Shown here one piece after another: positions 16,603 through 25,072 of a stretch of DNA of 64,000 bases. The position numbers were made by a program, and so were the translations under genes. The DNA comes from an uncultured Bacteroidia bacterium (GTDB lineage: Bacteria > Bacteroidota > Bacteroidia > Bacteroidales > UBA932): NCBI GenBank assembly GCA_902778855.1, contig CACYZM010000005.1, forward strand, positions 31,714 to 95,713, given 5' to 3'. The notes under the pieces are model-generated. The model did no database searches. It was not told the DNA's origin and worked only from the letters and a program-made list of their open reading frames with translations. Every line of letters starts with the position of its first letter. Within the stretch, counting starts at the first letter, position 1.

Positions 16603-16752
16603 TTATTGGACATAACTAACTCTATTATTCTGAGCGTGATAAGAAATGTCATACGGGGTCGGTATCTCATCTCCTTTGGTAAACCCTGAAATGGCAAAAC
16701 TGTTGGAAAGGGCCACAAATAAAGTGGCACAGAATACGATAATTTTTCTCAT
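16603..16752 (-). CDS. 49-residue secreted peptide (short ORF)
   Basis: ATG at 16752 and TAA at 16603-16605 bound a 49-codon frame. It has a textbook Sec signal peptide: basic start MRKI, hydrophobic core IVFCATLFVAL, and SNSFA as likely cleavage site near residue 20. The mature part would be about 29 residues, with GDEIPTPYDISYH. No family recognised. A -7 element (TAATTTTG, minus strand, 16777-16784) sits correctly upstream but lacks a -33 match. It is followed 56 nt later by the OMP gene and preceded by a TPR/HTH regulator gene, so it looks like a regulated exported peptide. It is below usual length cut-offs. Confidence 0.6.
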   Translation of the reverse strand: MRKIIVFCATLFVALSNSFAISGFTKGDEIPTPYDISYHAQNNRVSYVQ

Positions 16753-16776
16753 AATTGTTGCGTTTTTTGTTCACTG

Positions 16777-17023
16777 CAAAATTATGAGAAGAACCAAAGC
16801 GAATTACGTAAGACGCAAAATCCGGTCTTACAGTTTGGGTAAAAAGCAAAATCGTAAATGCGTGATATTAAACACGTTACGAGGACAGCTTTCAAGTGTA
16901 AGAAAAGTTTTTCTTACACATTGTTTTCAATCAAGACCGCAGCCTTATAACCTGCTGAAAATCAATAATACACCCCCCCCTATAGCATAAAGAGAGGCTT
17001 CCAAAACTGTAAGATTCTTTACA
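16777..17023 (-). promoter_or_regulatory. promoter with repeated TGTAAGA-type sites
   Basis: The gap between the regulator and the peptide gene holds a -7 element (16777-16784) with no -33 box. Behind it are three dyads of the same half-site: GTAAGAC/GTCTTAC (16808-16831), GTGTAAGAAAA/TTTTCTTACAC (16896-16919, perfect 11-bp arms) and TGTAAGA/TCTTTACA (17008-17023). The nearest dyad is centred some 45-50 nt upstream of the expected start, which suits an activator. An eight-C tract lies at about 16973-16980. Confidence 0.55.
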
Positions 17024-17049
17024 ATTCGCTGAATATCTGATAAATGCAA

Positions 17050-18777
17050 CTACAGTACCCGCAGATACTCGTCTTTATAGGGAGAATTAAGCTGACGGAT
17101 GCGTTCTCTTAAGCGCGAGCGCTTGGTGTAAACATTCGAGAGAGACAAGTTGAGCAGTGTTGCAACAATGTTTGGATCAAAGCCGGCAATCGTATAACAG
17201 ATAAAGCGTGAGTCTTCATCACTAACCTTGCCCAAATCGGCTTTCAAACGAGCTACGACGTTGTTGAGGTCACGGTTGATCTGCTCCTCAAAAAGAGCAT
17301 GCTGCTTTTTCTCTCTCCCGATGAAATAAATAATGTCCTTGACTTTTCCATATACTGCAGTCTTTCTGGCATCTTCTGACTTCTCTCGAAACTTCAGATA
17401 GGTTTTACATAGTGAGCTAACCGTATCGAACTGTCCCTTGAATAACTGGATATAAGACTGCTGCAGGGAAGAGATCTTGGACTGATACTCCACGGAAGCT
17501 TTACGCCCGGCGGACTCCATCTCTTCAACCTGTGCCTCCAACGCAGACTTGGATTGGAGCAACAAAGCATTTGTTTCTTCGGCAATTCTGATCAGATTAT
17601 CTGCAGCTATGCGTTCTTTCTCACTTCTCCGGATAGAAGTGATGATGATTGCGCCAAATAATAGAATCAGGCCCAATATGAGCACAACAAAAGACAAGCG
17701 CTGAACTTGCGTTTGACGCTTTGATTCAATAGCCTGATTCTGATAATAATCCTGAAGAATGGTCGTAATCGAGTTGTTGAGCATTCTGTCCACATTCTTA
17801 TCTTGTTCACTGTAGATATCTGTCAACAAATCGATAGTGCGCGAGTACTCTCCTCTATATTTAGAAATCAAAAAATCATAGTAACGTGTCTCTTTACGAC
17901 GTATATCCGGCTGATTATCCAAAAAAGCCTGTATAGCATCACAAGTTTTATCATCCCCAACAAGTACAGAAGCATATGCGTATATACCATACACCTTGAG
18001 TGGAAAGTTTAACTTATACTCCAATCGAGCTCGATTTAGCAGATCTATGGCCTCATGCGGTTTAGGATCAGGTTGAAGGACCATCATTGTGGCATAATGT
18101 ACAAGAAACATCCTCATTGCGGCTGTATCCCTTGTAGACAATTCAATCCCTTTTCGAAATAATGAATCAGCAATTGCCCATTCTTTTTTTTCTTGGTAGG
18201 ACATAGCGAGTCGTCCGTATGAAAGATTATAATGAGCAGAATCATTCGCCGCATGAAAGAATTCCATCCCTTTTTCTATATATTCTCGTTCTTTGTCTGC
18301 GAAATGGGCACTTTTGTAAATATCAGCCATTGCCATAGATAAAAGGCCTTTAAAACAATCGTCATACGAATCAATTGATGCATCCTCGGCTTGAGTATAA
18401 GAGATGATTGCTGAATTTTGATTATGCCCATTCACATAAATACGCCCCAGATAGTAGTACGCCTTCATCTTCTGGTCAGCCGTTCCGTGCTTGGCATAAT
18501 AATCCACCGCCGGCATCACAACGTTCACATCGGTCGTGTCGATCCAGTTCTTGTCGAGCGCCATCGCATGCAGCAAGGCATAGTGTGCGCGAAGGCTGCG
18601 GGTAGTCAGCATGGTAGTATCTATGGCGCGGATAGTGGCGAGGGCACTGTCAGGACGAGCCTGAATGTAGGTCTCTATATCATTGAGGGTCGCAGCGGTC
18701 TGGCGGCCGGCACAGGAGGCGAGAATAAGGGTGGCCAGTGTAAGGAATATGGGGAGGAGTATATGAGGACGTAACAT
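17050..18777 (-). CDS. TPR lipoprotein regulator with C-terminal helix-turn-helix
   Basis: This 575-residue protein has a signal/lipobox (LASCAG, Cys about 22), then a TPR array (residues about 30-335, with MKAYYYLGRIYVNG and ANDSAHYNLSYGRLAMSYQ), one membrane helix (LSFVVLILGLILLFGAIII, about 355-375), a coiled coil (about 385-440), and a C-terminal helical domain ending with DSRFICYTIAGFDPNIVATLLNLS and NVYTKRSRLRERI. The last part is a LuxR/sigma-like helix-turn-helix. Such membrane-bound TPR regulators occur in Bacteroidota beside genes for small exported peptides. Here a peptide gene and repeated dyads follow it, so it is the natural candidate regulator. Confidence 0.85.
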   Translation of the reverse strand: MLRPHILLPIFLTLATLILASCAGRQTAATLNDIETYIQARPDSALATIRAIDTTMLTTRSLRAHYALLHAMALDKNWIDTTDVNVVMPAVDYYAKHGTADQKMKAYYYLGRIYVNGHNQNSAIISYTQAEDASIDSYDDCFKGLLSMAMADIYKSAHFADKEREYIEKGMEFFHAANDSAHYNLSYGRLAMSYQEKKEWAIADSLFRKGIELSTRDTAAMRMFLVHYATMMVLQPDPKPHEAIDLLNRARLEYKLNFPLKVYGIYAYASVLVGDDKTCDAIQAFLDNQPDIRRKETRYYDFLISKYRGEYSRTIDLLTDIYSEQDKNVDRMLNNSITTILQDYYQNQAIESKRQTQVQRLSFVVLILGLILLFGAIIITSIRRSEKERIAADNLIRIAEETNALLLQSKSALEAQVEEMESAGRKASVEYQSKISSLQQSYIQLFKGQFDTVSSLCKTYLKFREKSEDARKTAVYGKVKDIIYFIGREKKQHALFEEQINRDLNNVVARLKADLGKVSDEDSRFICYTIAGFDPNIVATLLNLSLSNVYTKRSRLRERIRQLNSPYKDEYLRVL

Positions 18778-18925
18778 AATAGAAGGATTGTGGATTCATC
18801 TTTACAAATATACTCAATAATTGTAGATGCGATTCAAGAGCCACCTTAGAACTCAAGGTCTATTAGCCAACCTTTGTTGTTTTGGCGATAGTCACCCTTG
18901 TTGGTCGGAGGATGACTGATGCGGC

Positions 18926-19085
18926 CGTTGCGATCCTGTCGCGGCAGAAGTCTCAAGCCATCAGGTTCGGGCCGCTGGAGGATACTCGACTGACAATCAA
19001 TAAGTTGCGATAAGTCACCCCGCCCGGCAGAGGGAGGGCGACTTTGGATAATATGCTGTAAATCAAAGACTTATCATCCAGGGCA
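18926..19085. repeat. dispersed structured repeat, copy 4
   Basis: The text from the CAGAAGTCTCAAGCCAT block to the hairpin block AGTCACC ... GGGCGACTTT matches copies 1-3, and its tail (GTAAATCAAAGACTTATC) matches copy 3 near 2190. The remainder of the gap (18778-18925) shows no gene; it separates two divergent transcription units. Confidence 0.65.
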
Positions 19086-19142
19086 ATATCGAGATCTGCG
19101 GTTCTTGGCCGATTCTGGGGTTTTTCGTAAATTCGCAGTGAA

Positions 19143-20171
19143 ATGAACCGGTTTTCTCTCTTTATTCTGATACTGCTGCTGGGTTTGTCCGCGTGTACGG
19201 GCAGGCAGTCGCTGGACAGCGTTTCGCTGGAAGTCCTTTCTTCGGAGTTCGTCTATGATTCGGCCGCTTTCCCGTCGTGCCACGCCTCGACTTTGGTGGA
19301 GACGGAGGATGGGCTGCTGGCCGCCTGGTTCGGCGGGAGCTACGAGAGTCATCCGGATGTGAGCATCTATTGCGCCGCCTATGACGGCAGCCATTGGTCG
19401 GCCCCGAGCCTCGCGGCCGACGGCGTCGTGTCGGATTCCCTGCGGTTTCCTTGCTGGAATCCTGTCCTTTTCCGGCTGCCCGGCGGGGAGATTGCGCTCT
19501 ACTATAAAGTCGGTCCGAGCCCGCGGGAATGGTGGGGCGAGTACAAACTGTCGACCGACGAAGGAAAGACCTGGGGGCCGAAAACCGCACTGCCGGAAGG
19601 AATCCTGGGGCCCATCAAGAACAAGCCGCTGGGCCTGCCGGACGGGACGGTTCTCTACCCTACCAGCGTCGAATACACGCCGGACTGCTGGCGGGTTTTC
19701 ATCGAGCGGTCGAAAGGGGATCTGACCGGATGGGAGACCCTCGCCATCGACAACAACGGCTTCAATGCCATCCAGCCCGCCCTGTTCTTCTACAAAGGCC
19801 GGCTGGAAATGCTCTGCCGCACCCAGGAAGGCGTCCTGGCGAAGGCTTCGTCCGACGACTTCGGCCAAACCTGGACACCCCTGCAGGAGACCAACCTGCA
19901 GAACAACAACTCCGGCATCGACGGGCTGGTGCTGAAAGACGGCCTGCGGCTGCTGGTCTGCAATCCGATCCGGCAGGGGCGCAACAAACTGGACGTACTG
20001 GGGTCCTACGACGGCATCGAATGGAAATCGCTGTTCACGCTGGAAGACCAGCCGGAAGGCGAATTCAGCTACCCGGCCATCATCCAGCGGGAAAACGGGA
20101 CCGTCGACGTCAGTTATACGTACAACCGCCAGAAAATCAAACACGTCAGCCTTTTTCCTCACATAAACTAA
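19143..20171 (+). CDS. sialidase-like BNR-repeat lipoprotein
   Basis: This 342-residue protein has a lipobox signal (LGLSACTG, Cys 18) and a six-bladed-propeller sialidase-like fold with Asp boxes (STDEGKTWG, SSDDFGQTW). The start of the fold is FPSCHASTLVETEDGLLAAWFGG, and active-site-like segments include RFPCWNPVLF and SYPAIIQRENG. Family knowledge: these cleave terminal sialic acid or related sugars; many members have other or unknown specificity. The next gene (7-nt gap) is an esterase fusion, which fits removal of acetyl groups that block the glycan. A putative cell-surface or periplasmic enzyme. Confidence 0.8.
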   Translation: MNRFSLFILILLLGLSACTGRQSLDSVSLEVLSSEFVYDSAAFPSCHASTLVETEDGLLAAWFGGSYESHPDVSIYCAAYDGSHWSAPSLAADGVVSDSLRFPCWNPVLFRLPGGEIALYYKVGPSPREWWGEYKLSTDEGKTWGPKTALPEGILGPIKNKPLGLPDGTVLYPTSVEYTPDCWRVFIERSKGDLTGWETLAIDNNGFNAIQPALFFYKGRLEMLCRTQEGVLAKASSDDFGQTWTPLQETNLQNNNSGIDGLVLKDGLRLLVCNPIRQGRNKLDVLGSYDGIEWKSLFTLEDQPEGEFSYPAIIQRENGTVDVSYTYNRQKIKHVSLFPHIN

Positions 20172-20178
20172 TCCGAAG

Positions 20179-21735
20179 ATGAACCGATTCTTCCTCCTGC
20201 TCTCCTGCTGCCTCCTGATGGCCGTGCAGGGCCTGGCGGCTCCGCTTTTCCAGCCGGGAAGCGGTGTCGTCGCGTTTAACGCTTACAAGCCTTTCGCCGA
20301 CAGGCCGGTCAATATCTATTACCACTTCCCGGAGACGGCCGATCCGGCCACGGCGCAGGTCCTGATGCTCATTCCCGGGGCAGGCCGGGATGCGAAACCG
20401 CTGCTGGATGCGGTCCGGGAGAAACTCGACCAGGTGAATGTCATCGCATTCTCCCTGGAGTTTCCGTCGGACACCTATCCGGTGCGGGAGTATCAGGAAG
20501 TGGGCATCCGCGACAAAGACGGGCACCTCAAGAAACCGGCCGACCGGACGGTGCAGCTGCCCGACCGGATTTTCGAATTCATCAAAGCGCATTCCGCCAT
20601 CCAGGCAGCGCGGTATGACATGATCGGCCACTCGGCGGGCGGCCAGTTCATCCACCGGTTCCTCCTGTTCCACGACTCCCCGTATGTGGACCGCGCTGTC
20701 GTCGGGGCGCCGGGCTGGTTTACCTTCCCGGACCCGTCCCAGCCGTATCCCTACGGACTCAAGGATACGGACCGGGCCTCCGACGAAGTGATCGCCCGGT
20801 TCCTGGGCAAGAAGATGATCCTGCAGGTCGGCGCACTGGATACGGACCGCGGCGGCGTACTCCGCAAGACGCCCGAGGCCGATGCGCAGGGCATCAACCG
20901 GCTGGACCGGGCGCGAACTTTCTTCGCTTACCTGCGCCAGGAGGCGCAGCGCCTGGCGGTCCCGTTCAGCTGGACCTACTGTGAAGTTCCGGGCGTCGGA
21001 CACGATTCCGGGCAGATGGCGGTCTATGCGATGGAAACCCTCTATTGCCCGGGTGCGGGCAACAGCGTCCTCGATAACAGCCGGTCCCACACGTCGTTGG
21101 CAGCCACGGTCCCCGTCAAGTATCTGGCTCGGAACGACTGGCTCCACCGCTACGACAAGGAAGTGGCGGCGCTCGGCACGCCGACGCCGGAGGAGGCGGC
21201 GTGTGACGTGCTGCTGCTGGGCAGTTCGTCCATCGTCCTCTGGAATACCGTGGCCGAAGACCTGGCACCGCTCAAGACGGTGCGCCGCGGCTACGGGGGT
21301 TCCACGCTCCGCGACCAGCTCGTGTATTTCGACCGGCTGACGGCCGGCTACCATCCGAAAGCGGTCGTTATCTATTGCGACAACGACCTCTGCGGCAATG
21401 CCGACGACCTCACGCCGCTGCAGTATTGCGACCTGTACCGCGTCTTCTGCGGCAAACTGCAGGAAGTTTTCCCGGAAGCGCAGCTCTATCTGCTCTCCAT
21501 CAAATATGCGCCCTTGCAAAACAATACCTGGGGCAAGAAAGCCGTGGCCAACGAGTTGCTGAAGGAGTATGCCGCCCAGGAACGCGGCATCCATTTCGTC
21601 GACGTCACCACGCCGATGCTGGACGAAAACGGCCAGGCCCGTGACGAATTCTTCGCCGGCGACGCCCTCCACCTCAGCCCCAAGGGCTACGCGGTGTGGA
21701 CCTCCGTCCTCCGCCCGCTGCTCATTAGACACTAG
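20179..21735 (+). CDS. two-domain esterase: alpha/beta hydrolase plus SGNH hydrolase
   Basis: This 518-residue protein has a signal peptide (to about GLAAPL). Residues 40-300 form an alpha/beta hydrolase with the nucleophile elbow GHSAGG, an acid loop near QVGALDTDRGG and a late His in GVGHDSG. Residues about 345-518 form an SGNH/GDSL hydrolase with block I as LLLGSSSIVLW, a GG block (RRGYGGSTLRDQ), the Asn block (YCDNDLCG) and the catalytic D-x-x-H as DALHLSP. Both domains look intact. It probably removes O-acyl groups from the glycan that the sialidase-like neighbour attacks. Overlaps the 3' end of the convergent gene by 4 nt. Confidence 0.85.
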   Translation: MNRFFLLLSCCLLMAVQGLAAPLFQPGSGVVAFNAYKPFADRPVNIYYHFPETADPATAQVLMLIPGAGRDAKPLLDAVREKLDQVNVIAFSLEFPSDTYPVREYQEVGIRDKDGHLKKPADRTVQLPDRIFEFIKAHSAIQAARYDMIGHSAGGQFIHRFLLFHDSPYVDRAVVGAPGWFTFPDPSQPYPYGLKDTDRASDEVIARFLGKKMILQVGALDTDRGGVLRKTPEADAQGINRLDRARTFFAYLRQEAQRLAVPFSWTYCEVPGVGHDSGQMAVYAMETLYCPGAGNSVLDNSRSHTSLAATVPVKYLARNDWLHRYDKEVAALGTPTPEEAACDVLLLGSSSIVLWNTVAEDLAPLKTVRRGYGGSTLRDQLVYFDRLTAGYHPKAVVIYCDNDLCGNADDLTPLQYCDLYRVFCGKLQEVFPEAQLYLLSIKYAPLQNNTWGKKAVANELLKEYAAQERGIHFVDVTTPMLDENGQARDEFFAGDALHLSPKGYAVWTSVLRPLLIRH

Positions 21736-22763
21736 AAGTCCAGGAAGAACTTCAGGATCGTCTCCTGCTCCCGGAGGCCGCAGTGATGGCCGCCGTCGAA
21801 GAATTCCGTGCGGAGACGGGATTCACAGCCCGCAGCTTCATAGATCGTGTGAATCCGGTCGAAGGCTTCCTGCGAAGCTTCGGCCGGGAACAGGCGGTCG
21901 GTCCGCCCGTTCAGGAAAAGGAAAGGCTTGGGACACAGCCAGCGGGCGATGTCGGGAAAGTCGTAGCGCTCCCGAAGCAAGGGAATCATCATCGAATAAT
22001 CGGACGCCGTCGGCGGCTGGGCCTGGGTGGCCTTGAGCGTCATCCAGCAAAGGGCGACGCCGGACTTGACGGCATCGCAGAAGGCGGCCAGCAGCCACGC
22101 GCGATGGGCGCCCATCGACCAGCCGAAGCAGCCTACCCGGCCGGGGTCGACATAAGGCAGGGCGGCCAGCAGCCGCGCCGCGGCGGCATCTTCGTTCAAC
22201 GTCTGCTCCGCCCATACGATTCCGCTTCGGGCCAGACTGTCGTACACGGCACGCTGCCCTTCATAGACGGCCTGTTTCACAGCCCGGATATCCTGGGAAG
22301 ACGACGGCGTTTCGCCGAATTGCATCCTGCTCCATTGCCGGCACAGGTCCGTGCTGCGGGAGCCCCAGTACAAGGCATCGGGAACGATGACCACAAAGCC
22401 CGCGGCAGCCAGCCGGTCGGCCAGGAAAACCCCGTCGAACCCATCCGCCACCCATTGGCGGGCAGAGGCCCGGATATGCGCGGGCGCCGAGGCCATCGGC
22501 CGGACCAACTTCTCCTTACCGATGTCGAAACGGGCCCCATGGTCGTGCAGGAGTACCAGCGCGGGGCACGGGTTCGCGGCGGAAGCCCCGTCGGGCACCA
22601 GCAGATACGACTGCACCCGCTCCGCGCCGACCGCATTGTATTCGATCAACTGGCAGGTATACCCGTCACGCCGCTCCGTTTCCACCACGGTGGTCCGGGG
22701 TTCCACGGAAGGCCATAAATGAAGCGGCAGGGCCGCCGCCAACAACATCAGCAAGTGCAGCAT
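21732..22763 (-). CDS. dienelactone-hydrolase-like esterase
   Basis: This 343-residue exported protein (signal peptide to about residue 16) has an alpha/beta hydrolase fold: LVLLHDHGA as oxyanion region, GFVVIVPDALYWG, a nucleophile elbow GWSMGAHRAW, an acid loop NGRTDRLFP and a catalytic His in FDGGHHCG. It resembles the bacterial acetyl-xylan-esterase/dienelactone-hydrolase-like group acting on sugar esters. It converges on the esterase gene before it. Its start region lies close to a divergent promoter near 22825. Confidence 0.8.
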   Translation of the reverse strand: MLHLLMLLAAALPLHLWPSVEPRTTVVETERRDGYTCQLIEYNAVGAERVQSYLLVPDGASAANPCPALVLLHDHGARFDIGKEKLVRPMASAPAHIRASARQWVADGFDGVFLADRLAAAGFVVIVPDALYWGSRSTDLCRQWSRMQFGETPSSSQDIRAVKQAVYEGQRAVYDSLARSGIVWAEQTLNEDAAAARLLAALPYVDPGRVGCFGWSMGAHRAWLLAAFCDAVKSGVALCWMTLKATQAQPPTASDYSMMIPLLRERYDFPDIARWLCPKPFLFLNGRTDRLFPAEASQEAFDRIHTIYEAAGCESRLRTEFFDGGHHCGLREQETILKFFLDF

Positions 22764-22824
22764 ACCGGAATGTCCTGTTTTCCGTTTCCAAAGATACGAC
22801 AGCGGATTTGTATTTCAAAATCAT

Positions 22825-22832
22825 TATCTTTG
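22825..22832 (+). promoter_or_regulatory. -7 promoter element, probably leaderless transcript
   Basis: TATCTTTG at 22825-22832 lies only 6 nt before the ATG at 22839. In Bacteroidota the transcript usually starts a few bases after this element, so the message would be nearly leaderless. The same arrangement occurs at 23545-23552 before the ATG at 23561. No convincing -33 box is at the right distance in either case. Confidence 0.55.
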
Positions 22833-22838
22833 TTGAGT

Positions 22839-23516
22839 ATGATGACTTCATTGTCCATAGAGAACAGGACCTGCAGGCTGTTCGGATCAGACAATCCGGA
22901 CTGTCTGCTGATCCAGCCTTCCGCCCGGCACGAAACGGCCACGCTGGAAGCGGAGGCCGCGCAGATTGCTGCCCTCTCGCAGACGCCGTTCGTGCTGGCG
23001 ACCGTCGAACTCGAAGACTGGATCATCGACCTGATGCCCTGGCCCGACCGAAACATCTCCCGGGAGGAAGAGGCAGGCCGGCACGCGCCGGACACCCTGC
23101 ACTACATCCTCGACGCGCTGATTCCCGAATTGAAACGACGCTTCGGCGACCGGCCGATTATCCTCGGCGGATACTCGCTGGGCGGCCTGTTCGCCCTGTG
23201 GGCGGCCGGGCAGACGGACGGGTTCAAGGCCCTTGCAGCGGCCTCCCCTTCCGTATGGATCCGGGAGTGGATTCCTTACGCTACAAAGCAGCCGCCGATG
23301 GCGGAAGCCATTTATCTGAGCCTCGGCGAACGGGAAGAGCACGTGAAGAACCGGGCCATCGCCCGCGTCGGCGACTGCCTCCGGGAACAATATGCGCTCC
23401 TGCAACGCCAGATGGGCTCCGACCGCTGCACGCTGGTCTGGGAAGAAGGCAATCATTTCACCGACAACGAAGGCCGGCTGGCCCGCGCGTTCGCCTGGTG
23501 TCTGAACAGACCGTAA
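22839..23516 (+). CDS. alpha/beta hydrolase (esterase-like)
   Basis: This 225-residue cytoplasmic protein, starting at ATG 22839, has an esterase-D/IroE-type layout: a serine elbow GGYSLGGLFALW, SPSVWIREW after it, a putative acid loop LSLGEREEHVKN and His in EEGNHF. The length and layout suggest a compact serine esterase. Upstream ATGs in the frame would overlap the divergent gene and lie before the -7 element, so they are unlikely. The DUF389 gene follows after 44 nt with its own -7 element. Confidence 0.78.
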   Translation: MMTSLSIENRTCRLFGSDNPDCLLIQPSARHETATLEAEAAQIAALSQTPFVLATVELEDWIIDLMPWPDRNISREEEAGRHAPDTLHYILDALIPELKRRFGDRPIILGGYSLGGLFALWAAGQTDGFKALAAASPSVWIREWIPYATKQPPMAEAIYLSLGEREEHVKNRAIARVGDCLREQYALLQRQMGSDRCTLVWEEGNHFTDNEGRLARAFAWCLNRP

Positions 23517-23560
23517 GAATTCTTGGAATTTGTCGGTCTTTCATTATCTTTGTCTTTGAT

Positions 23561-24712
23561 ATGAACCGATTTACCCGCTACTTACGCAAGATCGTCTATC
23601 TGGAAGACGGCATCGACCGGGCCTCGGCGGCCAAGGCAATTACGAAGAATATCGCCTTCCGCGGCCCGAATGTCATCATTCTGGCCTGCGCCATCATCAT
23701 TGCGTCGGTCGGCCTGAACGTCAACTCCATTCCCGTCATCATCGGCGCGATGCTCATCTCGCCCGTGATGGGGCCGATCCTCGGCGCCGGCCTCGCCCTG
23801 GGCACGAACGACACGGAGCTGCTCAAGAACGCCGCCAAGAATTTCATCGTGATGGTGGTCATCAGCATCGTCGTGGCCTGTCTCTACTTCCTGATTTCCC
23901 CGCTCCGGCTGAGCAATCCCACGGAACTGCTGGCCCGTACGCGGCCGACCATCTACGACGTGCTGATCGCCCTGTTCGGCGGCACGGCGGGTATGCTGGA
24001 ACACGCCCGCAAGGAGCGCGGCACCGTGATCTCCGGCGTGGCCATCGCCACGGCGCTGATGCCGCCGCTCTGTACGGTGGGTTACGGCATCGCGACCCTG
24101 AAGGTCAACTACATCTTCGGCGCGTTCTATCTGTTCCTGATCAACAGTTTCTTCATCACCATCGCTTCCTTCCTGGTGACCAAGTTCCTGGGCTTCGAAA
24201 GCGTGGCCATCGACGAGGTCCACAAACGCCGCAATCCGCGCATCATCGCCGCCGTCCTGCTGATCATGCTCGTACCCAGCATCATCTCGGCCATCGGTAC
24301 CATCCGCGACAACAACTTCGCCATCAACGCCGAGCGCTTCGTGCAGAACAACAAGACCATCGGCTCGTGCTATATCTTCGACCACCAGGTCAACCTGAGC
24401 GGACGCCACCAGACCCTCGACCTCTACCTGGCCGGGGAAGCCCTCGACTACACCGCCAAACTGATCCTGCTCAAGAACGCCCAGAGTTACGGCCTGCACA
24501 GCGACCAGATCATCTTCCACGAAGAAGCCGCCGTCCAGCACTTCAACAAGAACGAGGTGATCCGCGACCTGAACAGCCACTACCTCAACACCATCCAGGA
24601 ACTGAACCAGCGGATCACGGAACTGGAAGTGGAACTGGCCAAATACAAAGGCGCCGAGAAGGCGGCCGAGAAAGCCGCCTCCGTCGGCGATACAGTGAAA
24701 CACCAGCCGTAA
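23561..24712 (+). CDS. DUF389 membrane protein
   Basis: This 383-residue protein has about six membrane helices within residues 40-250 in the typical DUF389 order: RGPNVIILACAIIIASVGLNVNS, IGAMLISPVMGPILGAGLALG, then GVAIATALMPPLCTVGYG. A cytoplasmic or periplasmic C-terminal domain and a coiled coil (residues about 340-370, ELNQRITELEVELAKYK) follow. The conserved GAMLISPLMGP-like motif is clear. Function of the family is not established; a transport or sensing role is often assumed. It has its own -7 element and ends in convergence with the PAS gene. Confidence 0.9.
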   Translation: MNRFTRYLRKIVYLEDGIDRASAAKAITKNIAFRGPNVIILACAIIIASVGLNVNSIPVIIGAMLISPVMGPILGAGLALGTNDTELLKNAAKNFIVMVVISIVVACLYFLISPLRLSNPTELLARTRPTIYDVLIALFGGTAGMLEHARKERGTVISGVAIATALMPPLCTVGYGIATLKVNYIFGAFYLFLINSFFITIASFLVTKFLGFESVAIDEVHKRRNPRIIAAVLLIMLVPSIISAIGTIRDNNFAINAERFVQNNKTIGSCYIFDHQVNLSGRHQTLDLYLAGEALDYTAKLILLKNAQSYGLHSDQIIFHEEAAVQHFNKNEVIRDLNSHYLNTIQELNQRITELEVELAKYKGAEKAAEKAASVGDTVKHQP

Positions 24713-24722
24713 CGGCCGGCCG

Positions 24723-25070
24723 TCAGGCTTTCGGTTTCCGCACGCGGTGCGGGATCACCTCGGGCAACACCATCGACAATTCCATGAATCCGGCGTAGTC
24801 GTCGCCGTCATACCACGGGCACTGGAAGATGAGCTTCTTGACGCCCTCCTTCTCCACGGTATAGACGTTCGTGCGCGGATGCGCCAGCATATCGGCCAGG
24901 AGCGACCGGGCCGGTTCCGGATGACAGTCGAGCACATTGGCCCCGAGGATATCGGGCTGGCCCGGCTTCAGGAACGTTTTGCGGGATTTGGCATTCATAT
25001 CGAGGATGGTTCCGTCCTTGGCGCAGACGGTGACGGCCACATCGGCCCCTTCGAAATAATCGCGTTTCAT
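24723..25070 (-). CDS. stand-alone PAS-domain protein
   Basis: This 115-residue protein is a single PAS domain: VAVTVCAKDGTILDMNAKSRKTF, ILGANVLDCHPEP and a terminal strand after KKLIFQCPWYDGDDYAGF (in parts). No output domain follows. Single PAS proteins can bind haem, flavin or a small ligand, or act in trans; which one is unknown. It is the last gene of the redox operon and its start lies 2 nt after the aldo-keto reductase stop codon, so a redox-sensing role is plausible. Confidence 0.82.
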   Translation of the reverse strand: MKRDYFEGADVAVTVCAKDGTILDMNAKSRKTFLKPGQPDILGANVLDCHPEPARSLLADMLAHPRTNVYTVEKEGVKKLIFQCPWYDGDDYAGFMELSMVLPEVIPHRVRKPKA

Positions 25071-25072
25071 AT

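Noticed and set aside
16967..16985. C8 tract as a phase-variation switch
   Set aside because: It lies between genes, not within a coding start or promoter core, and eight bases is short. No alternative frames depend on it.
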